Positions 1-8,155 of a DNA stretch of 56,653 nucleotides are shown piece by piece. The notes below the pieces were generated by a model, which saw only the letters and a list, made by a program, of their open reading frames with translations, made no database searches and was not told where the DNA came from. This DNA comes from Acidobacteriota bacterium (lineage in GTDB: Bacteria > Acidobacteriota > Terriglobia > UBA7540). Made by a program: the position numbers and the translations under genes. The stretch covers positions 1 to 56,653 of the forward strand of contig JAKAWG010000026.1 of assembly GCA_021817045.1 (NCBI GenBank), given 5' to 3'. Numbering within the stretch: the first letter of the stretch is position 1; each line of letters begins with the position of its first letter.

Positions 1-91
1 GCTCCAGCCCCAGCGGAAGCAAGGCAACACCAAAGATCCGGAAAGACCAGGAACTTAAGAAAGGGAAAACAAAAGCACCACGAAAGATCAA

Positions 92-1339
92 TCAGTTAGG
101 TGGGGCCAAATCAGATTGACAAAGCCAGGGCAGGAGCAATGCGTTCATAACCTCAATGCCCAAATTCAGTCGGACCAAGTCCGGCACGCGGTCCACGAGC
201 ACCGCCGAGCCTGCGACCGCCATCGCGTAAACTCCGTAAAACCACGGGGCTTCTCGCGGATGGTTTTCAAGCGAGTGTTTGTAACCAGTCATCTCGCCAA
301 ATCCCCAGGCGGCAGCGAGCGAGGTGACGAGGATCGCAACGAGCGCCGCGCCCAGGATGCCCGCGCCGAAAACGAGGCGCGCCGTTCGCTCGCCGAGATA
401 GGGCGTGAGGGCTTGCGCGATTTGGCCAACCGTGCCGAGCGAATGGCCATCGTGCCCGAAACTCATTGTGGCCGCCGTGGTCACCAGCACCGCCACCATC
501 ACAATCTGAGTGACGACAGATCCGACGGCCGTATCCCACCGCGCGGCACGCAGGTGTCCAGGGCCGAGCCGCTTATCCACCACGGCCGACTGCTGAAAGA
601 AAATCATCCACGGCATGATCACCGCGCCGATATTCGCCGCCACCAAATACCGGTAGTCCGCGTCGTGCCAAGGCACCGCGGCGAACCCTTGCGCCAAAGA
701 AGAAAGGTGCGGATGAGATTCGAGCGCCACCCATAGGAAGGCCATCTCGCAAAAACCCAGCGCCAGCGCGATCCGCTCGACGCGCCGATACGATCCCGCC
801 CATACGACGAGGAGCAGAAAGCCCACGGCGAGTGAAAGGCTCATGGATCGCGGCACGCCCACCAATTCGCCGACGGCCGCTACACCAGAGAATTCCGAAA
901 TGATCGCGCCGACGATGGCCACCGACAATCCGCCGATCGACACCCATCCCCATCCCGCGCCGAATCGCTCGCGGATCAGTTCGCCGTGCCCTTTGCCCGT
1001 GAAGATGCCGAGGCGCGCCGTCAGTTCCTGCACCACGAACAAAACGGGAATCAGGAGGAATTGCAGCGGCAGAAGAGCATAGCCCCACCGCGCTCCGCTC
1101 TGGGCCGCGGTGATGACGCTGCCCACGTCCGTGTCGGCCATCATCACAATCTGGCCCGGCCCCAGCACTGCGAGAAACGTAAGGAAGCGTCTCAATCGCA
1201 GGCCGGCCCAGCTCTCGGGTCGCCCGTCGCCGCCCTCGACCAGGCCTTGCTCCAGGTCGATCTCATCGGCAAGAGCGACGGTCGTCCGCAGCTTCCGGTC
1301 TGCTTCCGGCCCGTTCCCGCTTTGTGGTGGGTTCATCAT
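92..1339 (-). CDS. NRAMP-family divalent metal transporter (divergent)
   Basis: Predicted inner-membrane metal-ion transporter of the NRAMP fold, about 415 residues. A hydrophilic N-terminus of about 50 residues precedes the membrane part. TM1 carries DTDVGS (about residues 69-74) where classical MntH has DPGN, and the TM6 region reads MPWMIFFQQS where MntH has an MPH-type motif. Both metal-site motifs are therefore altered, and the substrate may not be Mn2+. The protein stops soon after the EVMNALLLP segment, so the C-terminal helix or helices look short or lost. The start is ambiguous between ATGs at 1339 and 1336. The first ATG overlaps the stop of the upstream receptor remnant, and no clear Shine-Dalgarno is visible. 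Confidence 0.8.
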   Translation of the reverse strand: MMNPPQSGNGPEADRKLRTTVALADEIDLEQGLVEGGDGRPESWAGLRLRRFLTFLAVLGPGQIVMMADTDVGSVITAAQSGARWGYALLPLQFLLIPVLFVVQELTARLGIFTGKGHGELIRERFGAGWGWVSIGGLSVAIVGAIISEFSGVAAVGELVGVPRSMSLSLAVGFLLLVVWAGSYRRVERIALALGFCEMAFLWVALESHPHLSSLAQGFAAVPWHDADYRYLVAANIGAVIMPWMIFFQQSAVVDKRLGPGHLRAARWDTAVGSVVTQIVMVAVLVTTAATMSFGHDGHSLGTVGQIAQALTPYLGERTARLVFGAGILGAALVAILVTSLAAAWGFGEMTGYKHSLENHPREAPWFYGVYAMAVAGSAVLVDRVPDLVRLNLGIEVMNALLLPWLCQSDLAPPN

Positions 1340-1693
1340 CAATAGAAGAGCTTGATTTCTATCTGAACGAGCCTCGGCAACGCGGAGTTCATCGGCCGCC
1401 CGAAAGCCGAACTGCTGATGTTGCCGTCAACGGCCGCGAGCCAGTAAGATTGCGCGTGATTGATAGCATTAAACGCCTCCAGGCGGAATTCGAAGGATTT
1501 GGATTCGGAGAGTGGCACGCGCTTTTCCAGGGCCATGTCGCAATTGCCGATTCCGGGGCCGGAAAAGAAGCGCTGCGTAGCCGTGCTGGTTTGGCCCAGG
1601 GCAGGAAGACTGAACAGTGAGGTGTTGAATACGGGCTTTCCGTTCCGCTGATTTCGTTGGCATCGACACGCACCCGCCGTCAGCTCCGACTTC
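1339..1693 (-). pseudogene. C-terminal remnant of a TonB-dependent receptor
   Basis: About 115 open codons without a convincing start encode the characteristic last segment of an outer-membrane TonB-dependent receptor of the kind expanded in Acidobacteriota. Visible elements are a GKPVFNTSLFSLP segment, a FFSGPGIGN motif, a FEFRLEAFNAINHAQ motif, an FGRP turn and a final strand ending in an aromatic residue (KLFY). The barrel and plug that should precede it (usually 900 or more residues) are absent, because the response-regulator gene ends only a few bases upstream. This is a truncated gene left by a deletion or rearrangement. Its stop codon overlaps the NRAMP start, so residual translation could couple to that gene. 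Confidence 0.75.
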
Positions 1694-1698
1694 GGTTA

Positions 1699-2160
1699 TC
1701 ACCTAGCCATGCCTTGACCTGCTCTTGCCGGAGCTTGAGCCTCCATTGCCCCAGCCCCGGCCGGGTTGACCCAATGCAAGAGATGGTCCTCTCCCTTGCT
1801 GAGACAGCCGCAAACCGTTTCTACGATCTTATAGGGCGACGACTTTACCAGGACACAGCGTCCTCCAGCCCCCGAGTATTGGCCGGCCATCTCCTTGACC
1901 GGTTCTTCCGTTTGGAGGAGGGCAACAGAGGCGCCGCCGGCCAGCCGTCTCAGATTTTTCCAGAGCTCACCACTGCTGATGTCTGGCAGGTAATCGCCTA
2001 CCACGATCAAGTCGAAGCGTTTCGACTGGAGTTCCTTGAGCAGTTCACGGCCGCCCCAGGCAATGGTGGTCGCGTAGCCCCGGTCTTCAAAGAGGACTTG
2101 AAGCCGCATGAGCAGGTCTTCGTCGTTATCCGCAACAAGAATCTGCTTCCTCCTTTCCAT
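1699..2160 (-). CDS. Single-domain response regulator (receiver only)
   Basis: About 153 residues. A CheY-like receiver domain runs from residue 5 (QILVADNDED, acidic pocket) through the phospho-acceptor in VVGDYLPD to the conserved Lys in VLVKSS. No output domain follows; a short Ala/Gly/Arg-rich tail ends the protein. The ATG at 2160 was chosen because a perfect GGAGG lies 5 nt upstream; the ATG four codons earlier has no such site. It lies 18 nt downstream of the hemerythrin gene on the same strand, so the two are probably cotranscribed. Its partner kinase is not in the window. Confidence 0.8.
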   Translation of the reverse strand: MERRKQILVADNDEDLLMRLQVLFEDRGYATTIAWGGRELLKELQSKRFDLIVVGDYLPDISSGELWKNLRRLAGGASVALLQTEEPVKEMAGQYSGAGGRCVLVKSSPYKIVETVCGCLSKGEDHLLHWVNPAGAGAMEAQAPARAGQGMAR

Positions 2161-2178
2161 CTTTGCCTCCATTCTGTT

Positions 2179-2703
2179 CTATCCGCGAGATATCTGATGC
2201 GTTGATTCCGAACTGTAGCGCTCCCCTTCGTAGTCCCAGAGCGTTGTCCCCTGACGACGAACTTCGAGCATTTTTAACAGCAAGTCGTCTTGTTCCTGTA
2301 GGGTCATCCGTTCGATCCAAAGGCTCAGCCCGTCACAGCCGATCGGGTGCTCATAAATCAAATCCAGATTGGTCATGGCGGACTCGTGGTCGGCTTCCGA
2401 CCAGGACGTTTCTCCGGCGAGTTGGCGCAGTCGGCGGACGCTCCTGAAGATTCCGTCATGCTCGTTGATCAGCCGTTGCACATAGGCTTCTCCTACGAAA
2501 CGCCGCAATGCAGGGTAAAGATATAACTCTTCGAATTTGAAATGCGGCCCGACGTGCTTGTCGGTTACCTCAAGCAGCGCTCGCACCTCGGCAATGTCGC
2601 GCCTTGAGATCGCGTTACGTAAATTGGCCAGCGTCGAGACTACTTCTTGATGGTCCGCGTGGAACTCTCGGATAATGCTGGTTCTTTCGTTTGCAGCCGA
2701 CAT
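2179..2703 (-). CDS. Hemerythrin-like (HHE) protein
   Basis: 174 residues forming a predicted four-helix bundle of the HHE cation-binding family, which binds a di-iron centre and is often linked to O2, NO or redox sensing. His/Glu ligand candidates are spread through the chain: FHADHQE near residue 15, HVGPHFKFEE near residue 50, INEHDG near 80 and a His-containing helix near 118. A GGAG sits 8 nt upstream of the ATG. The gene precedes the receiver protein by 18 nt. A near-palindromic site lies about 82 nt upstream of the start. The substrate and role are inferred from the family and from the nearby denitrification-type genes. Confidence 0.8.
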   Translation of the reverse strand: MSAANERTSIIREFHADHQEVVSTLANLRNAISRRDIAEVRALLEVTDKHVGPHFKFEELYLYPALRRFVGEAYVQRLINEHDGIFRSVRRLRQLAGETSWSEADHESAMTNLDLIYEHPIGCDGLSLWIERMTLQEQDDLLLKMLEVRRQGTTLWDYEGERYSSESTHQISRG

Positions 2704-2784
2704 CGATAAATCTCCAGTTGGGAATTCGTGTCCAGTATTTGATGGTACAGGTTGAAAGCTAACGAGCAGGCTCTGACGCGTAAA

Positions 2785-2796
2785 GGACTAACGTCA
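2785..2796. promoter_or_regulatory. Candidate palindromic operator (GGAC-N4-GTCA)
   Basis: The sequence GGACTAACGTCA differs by one base from the TGAC-N4-GTCA palindrome found twice at 13.7-13.8 kb. It lies 82-93 nt upstream of the hemerythrin start, in a 223-nt gap otherwise without recognisable features. CRP/FNR-family regulators bind palindromes of this size; the assignment is an inference. Confidence 0.35.
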
Positions 2797-2926
2797 CACC
2801 TCCGTAGCACGAATGAACGTTGATTAGTACGCGGCTCCACTCTTTTTGAAATCCGGAGGTCGCATTCCCCGCCGTCAGGATGGTGAGCCACGCAGGCTGC
2901 GAGTGTTTCGCGCTGACCTGCCCGGC

Positions 2927-3190
2927 TCACTTCTTGACGTAGTGGTCAGCGTTTACTTTCGCGAATTGAGCCCACTTCTCAGGCAGATCTTCCTTCGGGA
3001 AGATCGCCGAGACGGGGCACACCGGCACGCACGCGCCGCAGTCAATGCACTCATCGGGATCAATATAGAGTTGCGACGCTTCTGCGAAGTCGCCCTCATC
3101 TTTTCGAGGATGAATGCAATCGACAGGACAGACATCCACACAGGCAGTATCTTTCACTCCGATGCACGGTTCCGCGATGATGTATGCCAT
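2927..3190 (-). CDS. Seven-iron type ferredoxin (3Fe-4S/4Fe-4S)
   Basis: 87-residue soluble electron carrier. Cys9, Cys17 and Cys21 plus the later CIDCGACVPVCP motif match the seven-iron ferredoxin pattern. The position equivalent to the second Cys of a normal CxxC is Val12, as expected when the first cluster is 3Fe-4S. AGGAGGG lies 6 nt before the ATG. It sits 151 nt downstream of the cytochrome b gene on the same strand, but the gap contains its own palindromic site, so it may have a separate promoter. Redox partner unknown; plausible roles are electron supply to stress or assimilatory enzymes. Confidence 0.88.
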   Translation of the reverse strand: MAYIIAEPCIGVKDTACVDVCPVDCIHPRKDEGDFAEASQLYIDPDECIDCGACVPVCPVSAIFPKEDLPEKWAQFAKVNADHYVKK

Positions 3191-3246
3191 AACTTACCCT
3201 CCTAAAGGCTAAGAATGAGTTTCGGCTGCGCTTCGGAAGCAAGCAA

Positions 3247-3258
3247 TGACTTAAGTCG
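3247..3258. promoter_or_regulatory. Candidate palindromic operator (TGAC-N4-GTCG)
   Basis: TGACTTAAGTCG lies 57-68 nt upstream of the ferredoxin start and differs by one base from the TGAC-N4-GTCA palindromes at 13719 and 13830. The A/T-rich spacer is also similar. It suggests that the ferredoxin has its own regulated promoter. Confidence 0.4.
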
Positions 3259-3341
3259 CAGAATCGCGCCGGAAAAATGAGCTCGCCGATAACGGGAAAG
3301 AGGAAGGTGAAATAAATGAACTTCAACCGGCGCGGTAGTGC

Positions 3342-4778
3342 CTATTGTGAGGAGGAGCTTACAGGTAACGGGATAGCAGGCCTCCTGCGGCGAGAACTTA
3401 GAAACGCGAGTAAATCAGAAAGCTGCTGCTGGGTGATATTCCCGTTGTACGACGGCATATTAGGCGCGCCGCTATAAATGCGAGTTTCCATCTGCTCAGG
3501 GGTCATTCGGTCGCCGGCGTACGTAAGGTCCGGGCCGCGAATGCCGCCGTAGCCGGAAATCTTGTGGCAGTATTCGCAGCCCTTATCGTGGAAAACCTTG
3601 GCCCCGTCTGCAATCGGACCGCTCTTCACACCCACGACCGAAGCAGGAAGCGGCGGCGCATTCATGCGCGGCGACCACGGGGCGACGTGTCCAACAAGTC
3701 CAAAGTAAGCAATCATAAACACAATGAAGGCCACCACCCCGAAGGCCCAGGGCCGTTTGAACGGGCTGCGCTCTCCCTTGTAGACCACCAGAGGGAGCAG
3801 GATCAGAACGACAACCAAAAGCAGCGGCCCGAGGATAATGACGTAGCTTTCTGACCAGCGCGGAATTAATGTCAGAAGCGCGTAGTACCACAGGAAATAC
3901 CAGTCCGGACGGGGAGAAGCCTCAATGATACTTGGATCGGGAGGCTTGCCCAAGGCCGGCGGACCGACAACAACGGCCAGCACGACAATCACAGCAATCA
4001 CGAGAAACCCGAACACCATGTCCCGCCAGGCAGCGTCCGGCCAAAATGGAACCCCGTCTCGATGAAGCAAGTCCTGATACCACTTCCGGTAAGTCTTGGG
4101 CTCGACCGGCCTTCCAGCTTTCGGAGGCTCTGAAATGCCGTTTCGCACCACCAGGTAAAGGTGGAAGCCAACAAAGAAAAAAATGAAGGCGGGAATGAAG
4201 AAAACGTGGAGGGCGAAGAAACGGCTCAGTGTGGCGCCGCCCGCCGTGTCGCCGGCCAGAATGAAATGCCCGAGCCAATTGCCAATTAACGGCGTGCGTC
4301 CGGCCTGATAGGCCGCAATCACTACGGTCCAGAAGCCCGTCTGATCCCAACGCAGAAGTTGTCCTGTAAACGCCATCCCAAGGGTCAGAAAAAGCAGAGC
4401 AACGCCGGTGAGCCATCCCATCTGGCGGGGATACTTGTAGGCACCGAAGAGATAGACGCGAATCGCATGTATTCCGATCAGGATAACCATCGCCGAAGCG
4501 CCAAAGGCATGGATACCGCGAACAATGCTTCCGAACCGGGTACTGTTAATAAAGGCGAGGCTGTGGTAAGCCTCACCTGCTGAAGGAACGTAACCGCTTG
4601 CGAGCGCGATCCCGGTCACGATCTGAAGGATGAATACAAAGAGAGTTGCGCTTCCCAGCACGTAGAACCAGGCTGACTTGCGCGCATGGGGGACCGGATG
4701 TTTCGCAAGCAGAATCAGCCAGCTCGGGACGCCGGTGATGTCATCAAACCATCTCCAGATGGACTTCAAGATCTGCAC
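3342..4778 (-). CDS. Cytochrome b (b6-type) fused to a monohaem cytochrome c domain
   Basis: 478 residues, integral membrane. The N-terminal cytochrome b part carries four haem-ligand His: H90 and H104 in one helix, H191 and H206 in another. The 14-residue interval between the second pair is the b6-type spacing. The C-terminal half supplies the Qo motif as PDWY (residues 291-294; PEWY in classical complexes). After further helices comes a haem-c domain with CEYCH at 401-405 and a likely axial Met near 441. With the Rieske protein just upstream it should form a quinol-oxidising bc-type complex. The start is GTG (GAGG 8 nt upstream), 22 nt after the Rieske stop. This resembles the narB/narC arrangement known from haloarchaeal nitrate reductase loci, but the fusion with haem c is bacterial in style. 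Confidence 0.88.
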   Translation of the reverse strand: MQILKSIWRWFDDITGVPSWLILLAKHPVPHARKSAWFYVLGSATLFVFILQIVTGIALASGYVPSAGEAYHSLAFINSTRFGSIVRGIHAFGASAMVILIGIHAIRVYLFGAYKYPRQMGWLTGVALLFLTLGMAFTGQLLRWDQTGFWTVVIAAYQAGRTPLIGNWLGHFILAGDTAGGATLSRFFALHVFFIPAFIFFFVGFHLYLVVRNGISEPPKAGRPVEPKTYRKWYQDLLHRDGVPFWPDAAWRDMVFGFLVIAVIVVLAVVVGPPALGKPPDPSIIEASPRPDWYFLWYYALLTLIPRWSESYVIILGPLLLVVVLILLPLVVYKGERSPFKRPWAFGVVAFIVFMIAYFGLVGHVAPWSPRMNAPPLPASVVGVKSGPIADGAKVFHDKGCEYCHKISGYGGIRGPDLTYAGDRMTPEQMETRIYSGAPNMPSYNGNITQQQLSDLLAFLSSRRRRPAIPLPVSSSSQ

Positions 4779-4800
4779 GACTCGACCTCGCTCGGGAGCT

Positions 4801-5316
4801 CTACGTGGTAATTGGAACCGGGCTCGTGAGGATTTGCACCAAATCGCCTTGTATCCTCACCGGATACCGTGGAAGCGGCCTCGGAGGCGGGCCTGCTGCC
4901 ACGGTTCCATTCGAGTAGTAAACGCCGCCATGGCAGGGACACATGAAGAGGTTCGCTTGCGGAAGCCATCGGACCGGGCAGCCGAGATGCGTGCAATCGA
5001 CCGAAAAGGCGATAAACTCGGTTTCTGAATTTCGTCGCAGCCATGCGGCGGTGCGTGACGTGACGCCGGCCCAAGGCAAAGGGGAAGGATCAAGAAAGGC
5101 TACCTTCACCGTGCTGCCGATCTGATAGTCGTCAAGCTTTCCGACGGTGCGCCAATCGCTCGGAACCTTGCGAAGACCCAGAAGGAAACCGACACAAGGG
5201 ATCGCCACGATCACACCTGCGAGCGAGCCGAGGGCCATGGTTAAGCGCGATAGGAACCGGCGCCGGCTGGTGTCACAGGGGGTGGCTTCGGCAGCTTCGA
5301 TGAGATCAGAGTTCAT
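4801..5316 (-). CDS. Rieske [2Fe-2S] protein
   Basis: 171 residues. The N-terminus has a twin-arginine-like SRRRFLSR (residues 17-24) followed by one membrane anchor, consistent with Tat export and anchoring. The cluster-binding boxes are CTHLGC (108-113) and CPCHGG (126-131), with the disulphide Cys present in both. The ATG at 5316 forms an ATGA overlap with the narI stop, so a longer open frame upstream is not used. It supplies electrons from quinol to the cytochrome c domain of the next gene. Confidence 0.93.
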   Translation of the reverse strand: MNSDLIEAAEATPCDTSRRRFLSRLTMALGSLAGVIVAIPCVGFLLGLRKVPSDWRTVGKLDDYQIGSTVKVAFLDPSPLPWAGVTSRTAAWLRRNSETEFIAFSVDCTHLGCPVRWLPQANLFMCPCHGGVYYSNGTVAAGPPPRPLPRYPVRIQGDLVQILTSPVPITT

Positions 5317-6017
5317 CGCATGACCTCCGTAGACTCGGCGGTGACCTTTCGCCCGCGGCGATTCCAGACGACCACCTGGTAAGGCCGCCAAAGGTACTGA
5401 AGTGGAAACATGACGAGATGCACCAGACGAGAAAAAGGAAACAGAAGAATGATGGCGAAACCCAGCACAAAATGAAGCTTCACGATACCCGGAAGGGACG
5501 TCACGGTGGCGATCTCCGGATGGAGTTTCACCAGAGACCAGAACCACGGGACTGCTGTCCTCAAATACCACAGGCTGCCCCATCGCTCGAAGATTGCAAT
5601 TCCGAGTCCGGTCGCAACCTGAATCAGGAAAAACCCCAGCAGAATCCCGTCCATGTAGGAGGTTGCGTGCCGCACGCGCGAATTCGATGGAAGCCGACGG
5701 ATGATCAAAACAATCAGGCCGAAAAGCGCGTAAAAAGCCAGCGCGATGCCCGTCAGCTCAAGAACCAGCAAGCGGATCCGTCCTCCAAGCACCCAGCCAG
5801 CCAGGCCCGGAAATAGCGCGGCGAACAAGTGAGCCAGCAGAATCAGCGTAATGCCGTAATGCCAGGGAACCGAGCCCCAGAAGAGTTTACGGTTTTCGAG
5901 AATCTGAGATGAGAGGCTTGAGTAGGTGTATGGCCGTCGCCGCCGCCGGTAGATGCCAACTCCGATCGCCAGAATCAATGCGATATATGGAAACGCGATA
6001 AAGAGGAAGCCGTCCAT
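5313..6017 (-). CDS. narI: Respiratory nitrate reductase gamma subunit (cytochrome b)
   Basis: 234 residues with five predicted membrane helices. Two His pairs fit the dihaem pattern of NarI: H53/H63 and H182/H200. The intervals (9 and 17 residues between) match those of Escherichia coli NarI. It oxidises membrane quinol and passes electrons to the NarH iron-sulfur chain. It starts 16 nt after narJ and its stop overlaps the Rieske start as ATGA. Both NarI and a Rieske/cytochrome b pair occurring in one transcript is unusual; NarI alone normally suffices for quinol-nitrate reduction. Confidence 0.93.
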   Translation of the reverse strand: MDGFLFIAFPYIALILAIGVGIYRRRRRPYTYSSLSSQILENRKLFWGSVPWHYGITLILLAHLFAALFPGLAGWVLGGRIRLLVLELTGIALAFYALFGLIVLIIRRLPSNSRVRHATSYMDGILLGFFLIQVATGLGIAIFERWGSLWYLRTAVPWFWSLVKLHPEIATVTSLPGIVKLHFVLGFAIILLFPFSRLVHLVMFPLQYLWRPYQVVVWNRRGRKVTAESTEVMR

Positions 6018-6033
6018 CTTGGTTACCTTGCGG

Positions 6034-6588
6034 TCACGGGATTGTGTCCCGATTGTTCCCTGGGTTCGTCACGCTTGATGCCGTCGCATCTTTCAGCGAT
6101 ATGACCAGCGCCTGTAAAACGTCCGCATAGGGGCACGAATCGCTTCCTTGGCTCAGAACCGAAAGGATGCGGCTGACGCCCGGAAGCACGCAGTCTTCAA
6201 CCAACGCCAGGCTCTCGTCTTCATCTGTTAGCGAATCCAGTAAGCGCAACACCAGACTGAGATGATCGGGAAGTTCAACCCCCATGTCGACCTTGTGCCC
6301 CGTCATGCGCTCCTTTAACTGCGCCATGAAGAGATTGCGCCGCACGTCTTCGCCGAAGAGATGGCAGCCCAGGTTCGGCGTGCAGTCGGGACGCATGTCA
6401 AATGAGGCCGTATAGACTTCCTGGAGTTCTCCCAGGGTCATGCCGCTCAAAGCTACCTTGAAGCGCTGCAACAGTTCCGCTGCTTCTGTTCCTTGGCCCA
6501 ATTCCGTAGCAAGCCGCCCAACCTGCGCGAATACCTCCGCGCGGGGGTAATCAAGAACGTTTGCAAAGAGAGCGTAGATTCCAGTCAT
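6034..6588 (-). CDS. narJ: Nitrate reductase assembly chaperone (NarJ/TorD family)
   Basis: 184 residues of the all-helical TorD/DmsD/NarJ family. The LAxxLDYP-like N-terminus (ALFANVLDYP) and the central RPDCTPNLGCHLFGEDVRR-type segment are typical. It binds apo-NarG and assists molybdenum cofactor insertion and membrane attachment in the cytoplasm. It lies between narH (54 nt) and narI (16 nt), the standard order. The ATG at 6588 lacks a strong Shine-Dalgarno. Confidence 0.9.
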   Translation of the reverse strand: MTGIYALFANVLDYPRAEVFAQVGRLATELGQGTEAAELLQRFKVALSGMTLGELQEVYTASFDMRPDCTPNLGCHLFGEDVRRNLFMAQLKERMTGHKVDMGVELPDHLSLVLRLLDSLTDEDESLALVEDCVLPGVSRILSVLSQGSDSCPYADVLQALVISLKDATASSVTNPGNNRDTIP

Positions 6589-6642
6589 TTGGATTCAAGT
6601 CTCGACGAGGACGAGCGTCGGCGAGGAGCGCCGCATGTGTCC

Positions 6643-8136
6643 CTACAGACCACGTGCCGGCAACTGCACAAAGCCCGCCCCTCGTTCCTCCTGGAACTCG
6701 TGCGGGTCGACACCCATCTGGATAGCGACTTCGCGCAGCATGGGTGGAATGACAAACATCTCCTCGAACGCGGCGAGCGCCGTAAGGTGGTAGATCTCTT
6801 CCACCTCCCGCTCAGTCAATTGAGCCTCTTCGAGGGCCTGAGACGCCCGCTCCATCGGAATATCGCCCACCGTCTGGGCCCGCTTGAAAATCCGTCCGGC
6901 CAATAGTTTCTTGTAAACGGTAATGACCATGCGTTCATCGCCCGCCGTGAACAAACTGGCCATATACCGGACTGGCATCCGGGCGCTTTCGAGCGAGCTG
7001 AAGAAGTTCGGGTCCAGCTCATGGCGGCCTTGTGCGGTCAAAGTAGCAGTTACCGGAAGGAGCGGCGGAACGTAGAAAAGCATCGGCAGGGTGCGCCATT
7101 CGGGGTGGAGCGGCAAAGCCAGTCGCCAGGCTTTCACGTACTTGTAAACCGGCGACCTTTGGGCCGCGTCAACGACCTTCTGGTCCACGCCATCCGCCAA
7201 GGCTTTACGAATAATTTTCGGATCGAACGGATCGAGAATGATTTCGCGCTGTGCGTCAACCAGCTCCGCGTCCGGCTTCGATGCGGTTTCCTCGATTCGG
7301 TCCGCATCATAGAGCAGGACGCCGAGATAGCGGATTTTGCCGACGCAAGAATGCATGCAGGCCGGCGCCTGCCCCGTCTCGAGCCGTGGGTAGCAGAGAA
7401 TGCACTTCTCAGCTTTACCGGTGTTCCAGTTGAAGTACACCTTTTTGTAGGGGCAGCCGGAGACACACATCCGCCAGCCCTGGCACTTCTCCTGGCTGAC
7501 AAGGACAATCCCGTCTTCACCCCTCTTGTAAATCGCTCCGCTGGGGCAGGCCGCCACGCAGCTTGGATTCAGACAATGATTGCAGATTCTCGGCAGGTAG
7601 AAATAGACAAGCTGCTGCAGCTCGAAGAATTGCCTGCGCTCCTCTTCGTTCATGACCTTGCGCAGGTTAGGATCATTCTCGGCGTAGATCGGCGAACCGC
7701 TCAAGTCGTCATCCCAGTTGGGTCCCGCTTCGATCTCCATCTCTTCGCCAGTGATCATCGAGATAGGTTTCGCAACAGGCTGATCATCTCCGGGCCCGGC
7801 TTCAATCAGTTCTTTATAATGATATGTCCAAGGTTCATAGTAATCATCGAGGGTGGGCAGCCGCGGGTTGAAACTGATGTTCACAAGTTCCGTCGGGCGG
7901 CTGCCGAGCTTTAGCCGGAGCTTTCCGTCCTCAACGACCCAACCGCCGTGATATTGCTCCTGGTCTTCGTAAAGTGTCGGATACCCCGTTCCCGGCTTTG
8001 TTTCAACATTGTTCCACCACATGTATTCCGTGCCCGGACGGTCAGTCCATAGATTCTTGCAAGCCAGGCTGCAGGTATGACATCCGATGCACTTATCAAG
8101 GTGGAAGACCATCGAAACCTGGGAGCGCACGTTCAT
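6643..8136 (-). CDS. narH: Respiratory nitrate reductase beta subunit
   Basis: About 497 residues. Four Cys groups bind the iron-sulfur clusters: CIGCHTCSLAC (residues 16-26), CNHCLNPSCVAAC, then CQGWRMCVSGC, where Trp replaces one Cys as in the 3Fe-4S site of known NarH, and CILC/CMHSC. The ATG at 8136 is preferred: an AGGAAAG lies upstream and it avoids overlap with narG, which ends at 8156. It relays electrons from NarI to NarG at the cytoplasmic face. Confidence 0.95.
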   Translation of the reverse strand: MNVRSQVSMVFHLDKCIGCHTCSLACKNLWTDRPGTEYMWWNNVETKPGTGYPTLYEDQEQYHGGWVVEDGKLRLKLGSRPTELVNISFNPRLPTLDDYYEPWTYHYKELIEAGPGDDQPVAKPISMITGEEMEIEAGPNWDDDLSGSPIYAENDPNLRKVMNEEERRQFFELQQLVYFYLPRICNHCLNPSCVAACPSGAIYKRGEDGIVLVSQEKCQGWRMCVSGCPYKKVYFNWNTGKAEKCILCYPRLETGQAPACMHSCVGKIRYLGVLLYDADRIEETASKPDAELVDAQREIILDPFDPKIIRKALADGVDQKVVDAAQRSPVYKYVKAWRLALPLHPEWRTLPMLFYVPPLLPVTATLTAQGRHELDPNFFSSLESARMPVRYMASLFTAGDERMVITVYKKLLAGRIFKRAQTVGDIPMERASQALEEAQLTEREVEEIYHLTALAAFEEMFVIPPMLREVAIQMGVDPHEFQEERGAGFVQLPARGL

Positions 8137-8155
8137 AAGCTTTCCTGCTTTCTCC

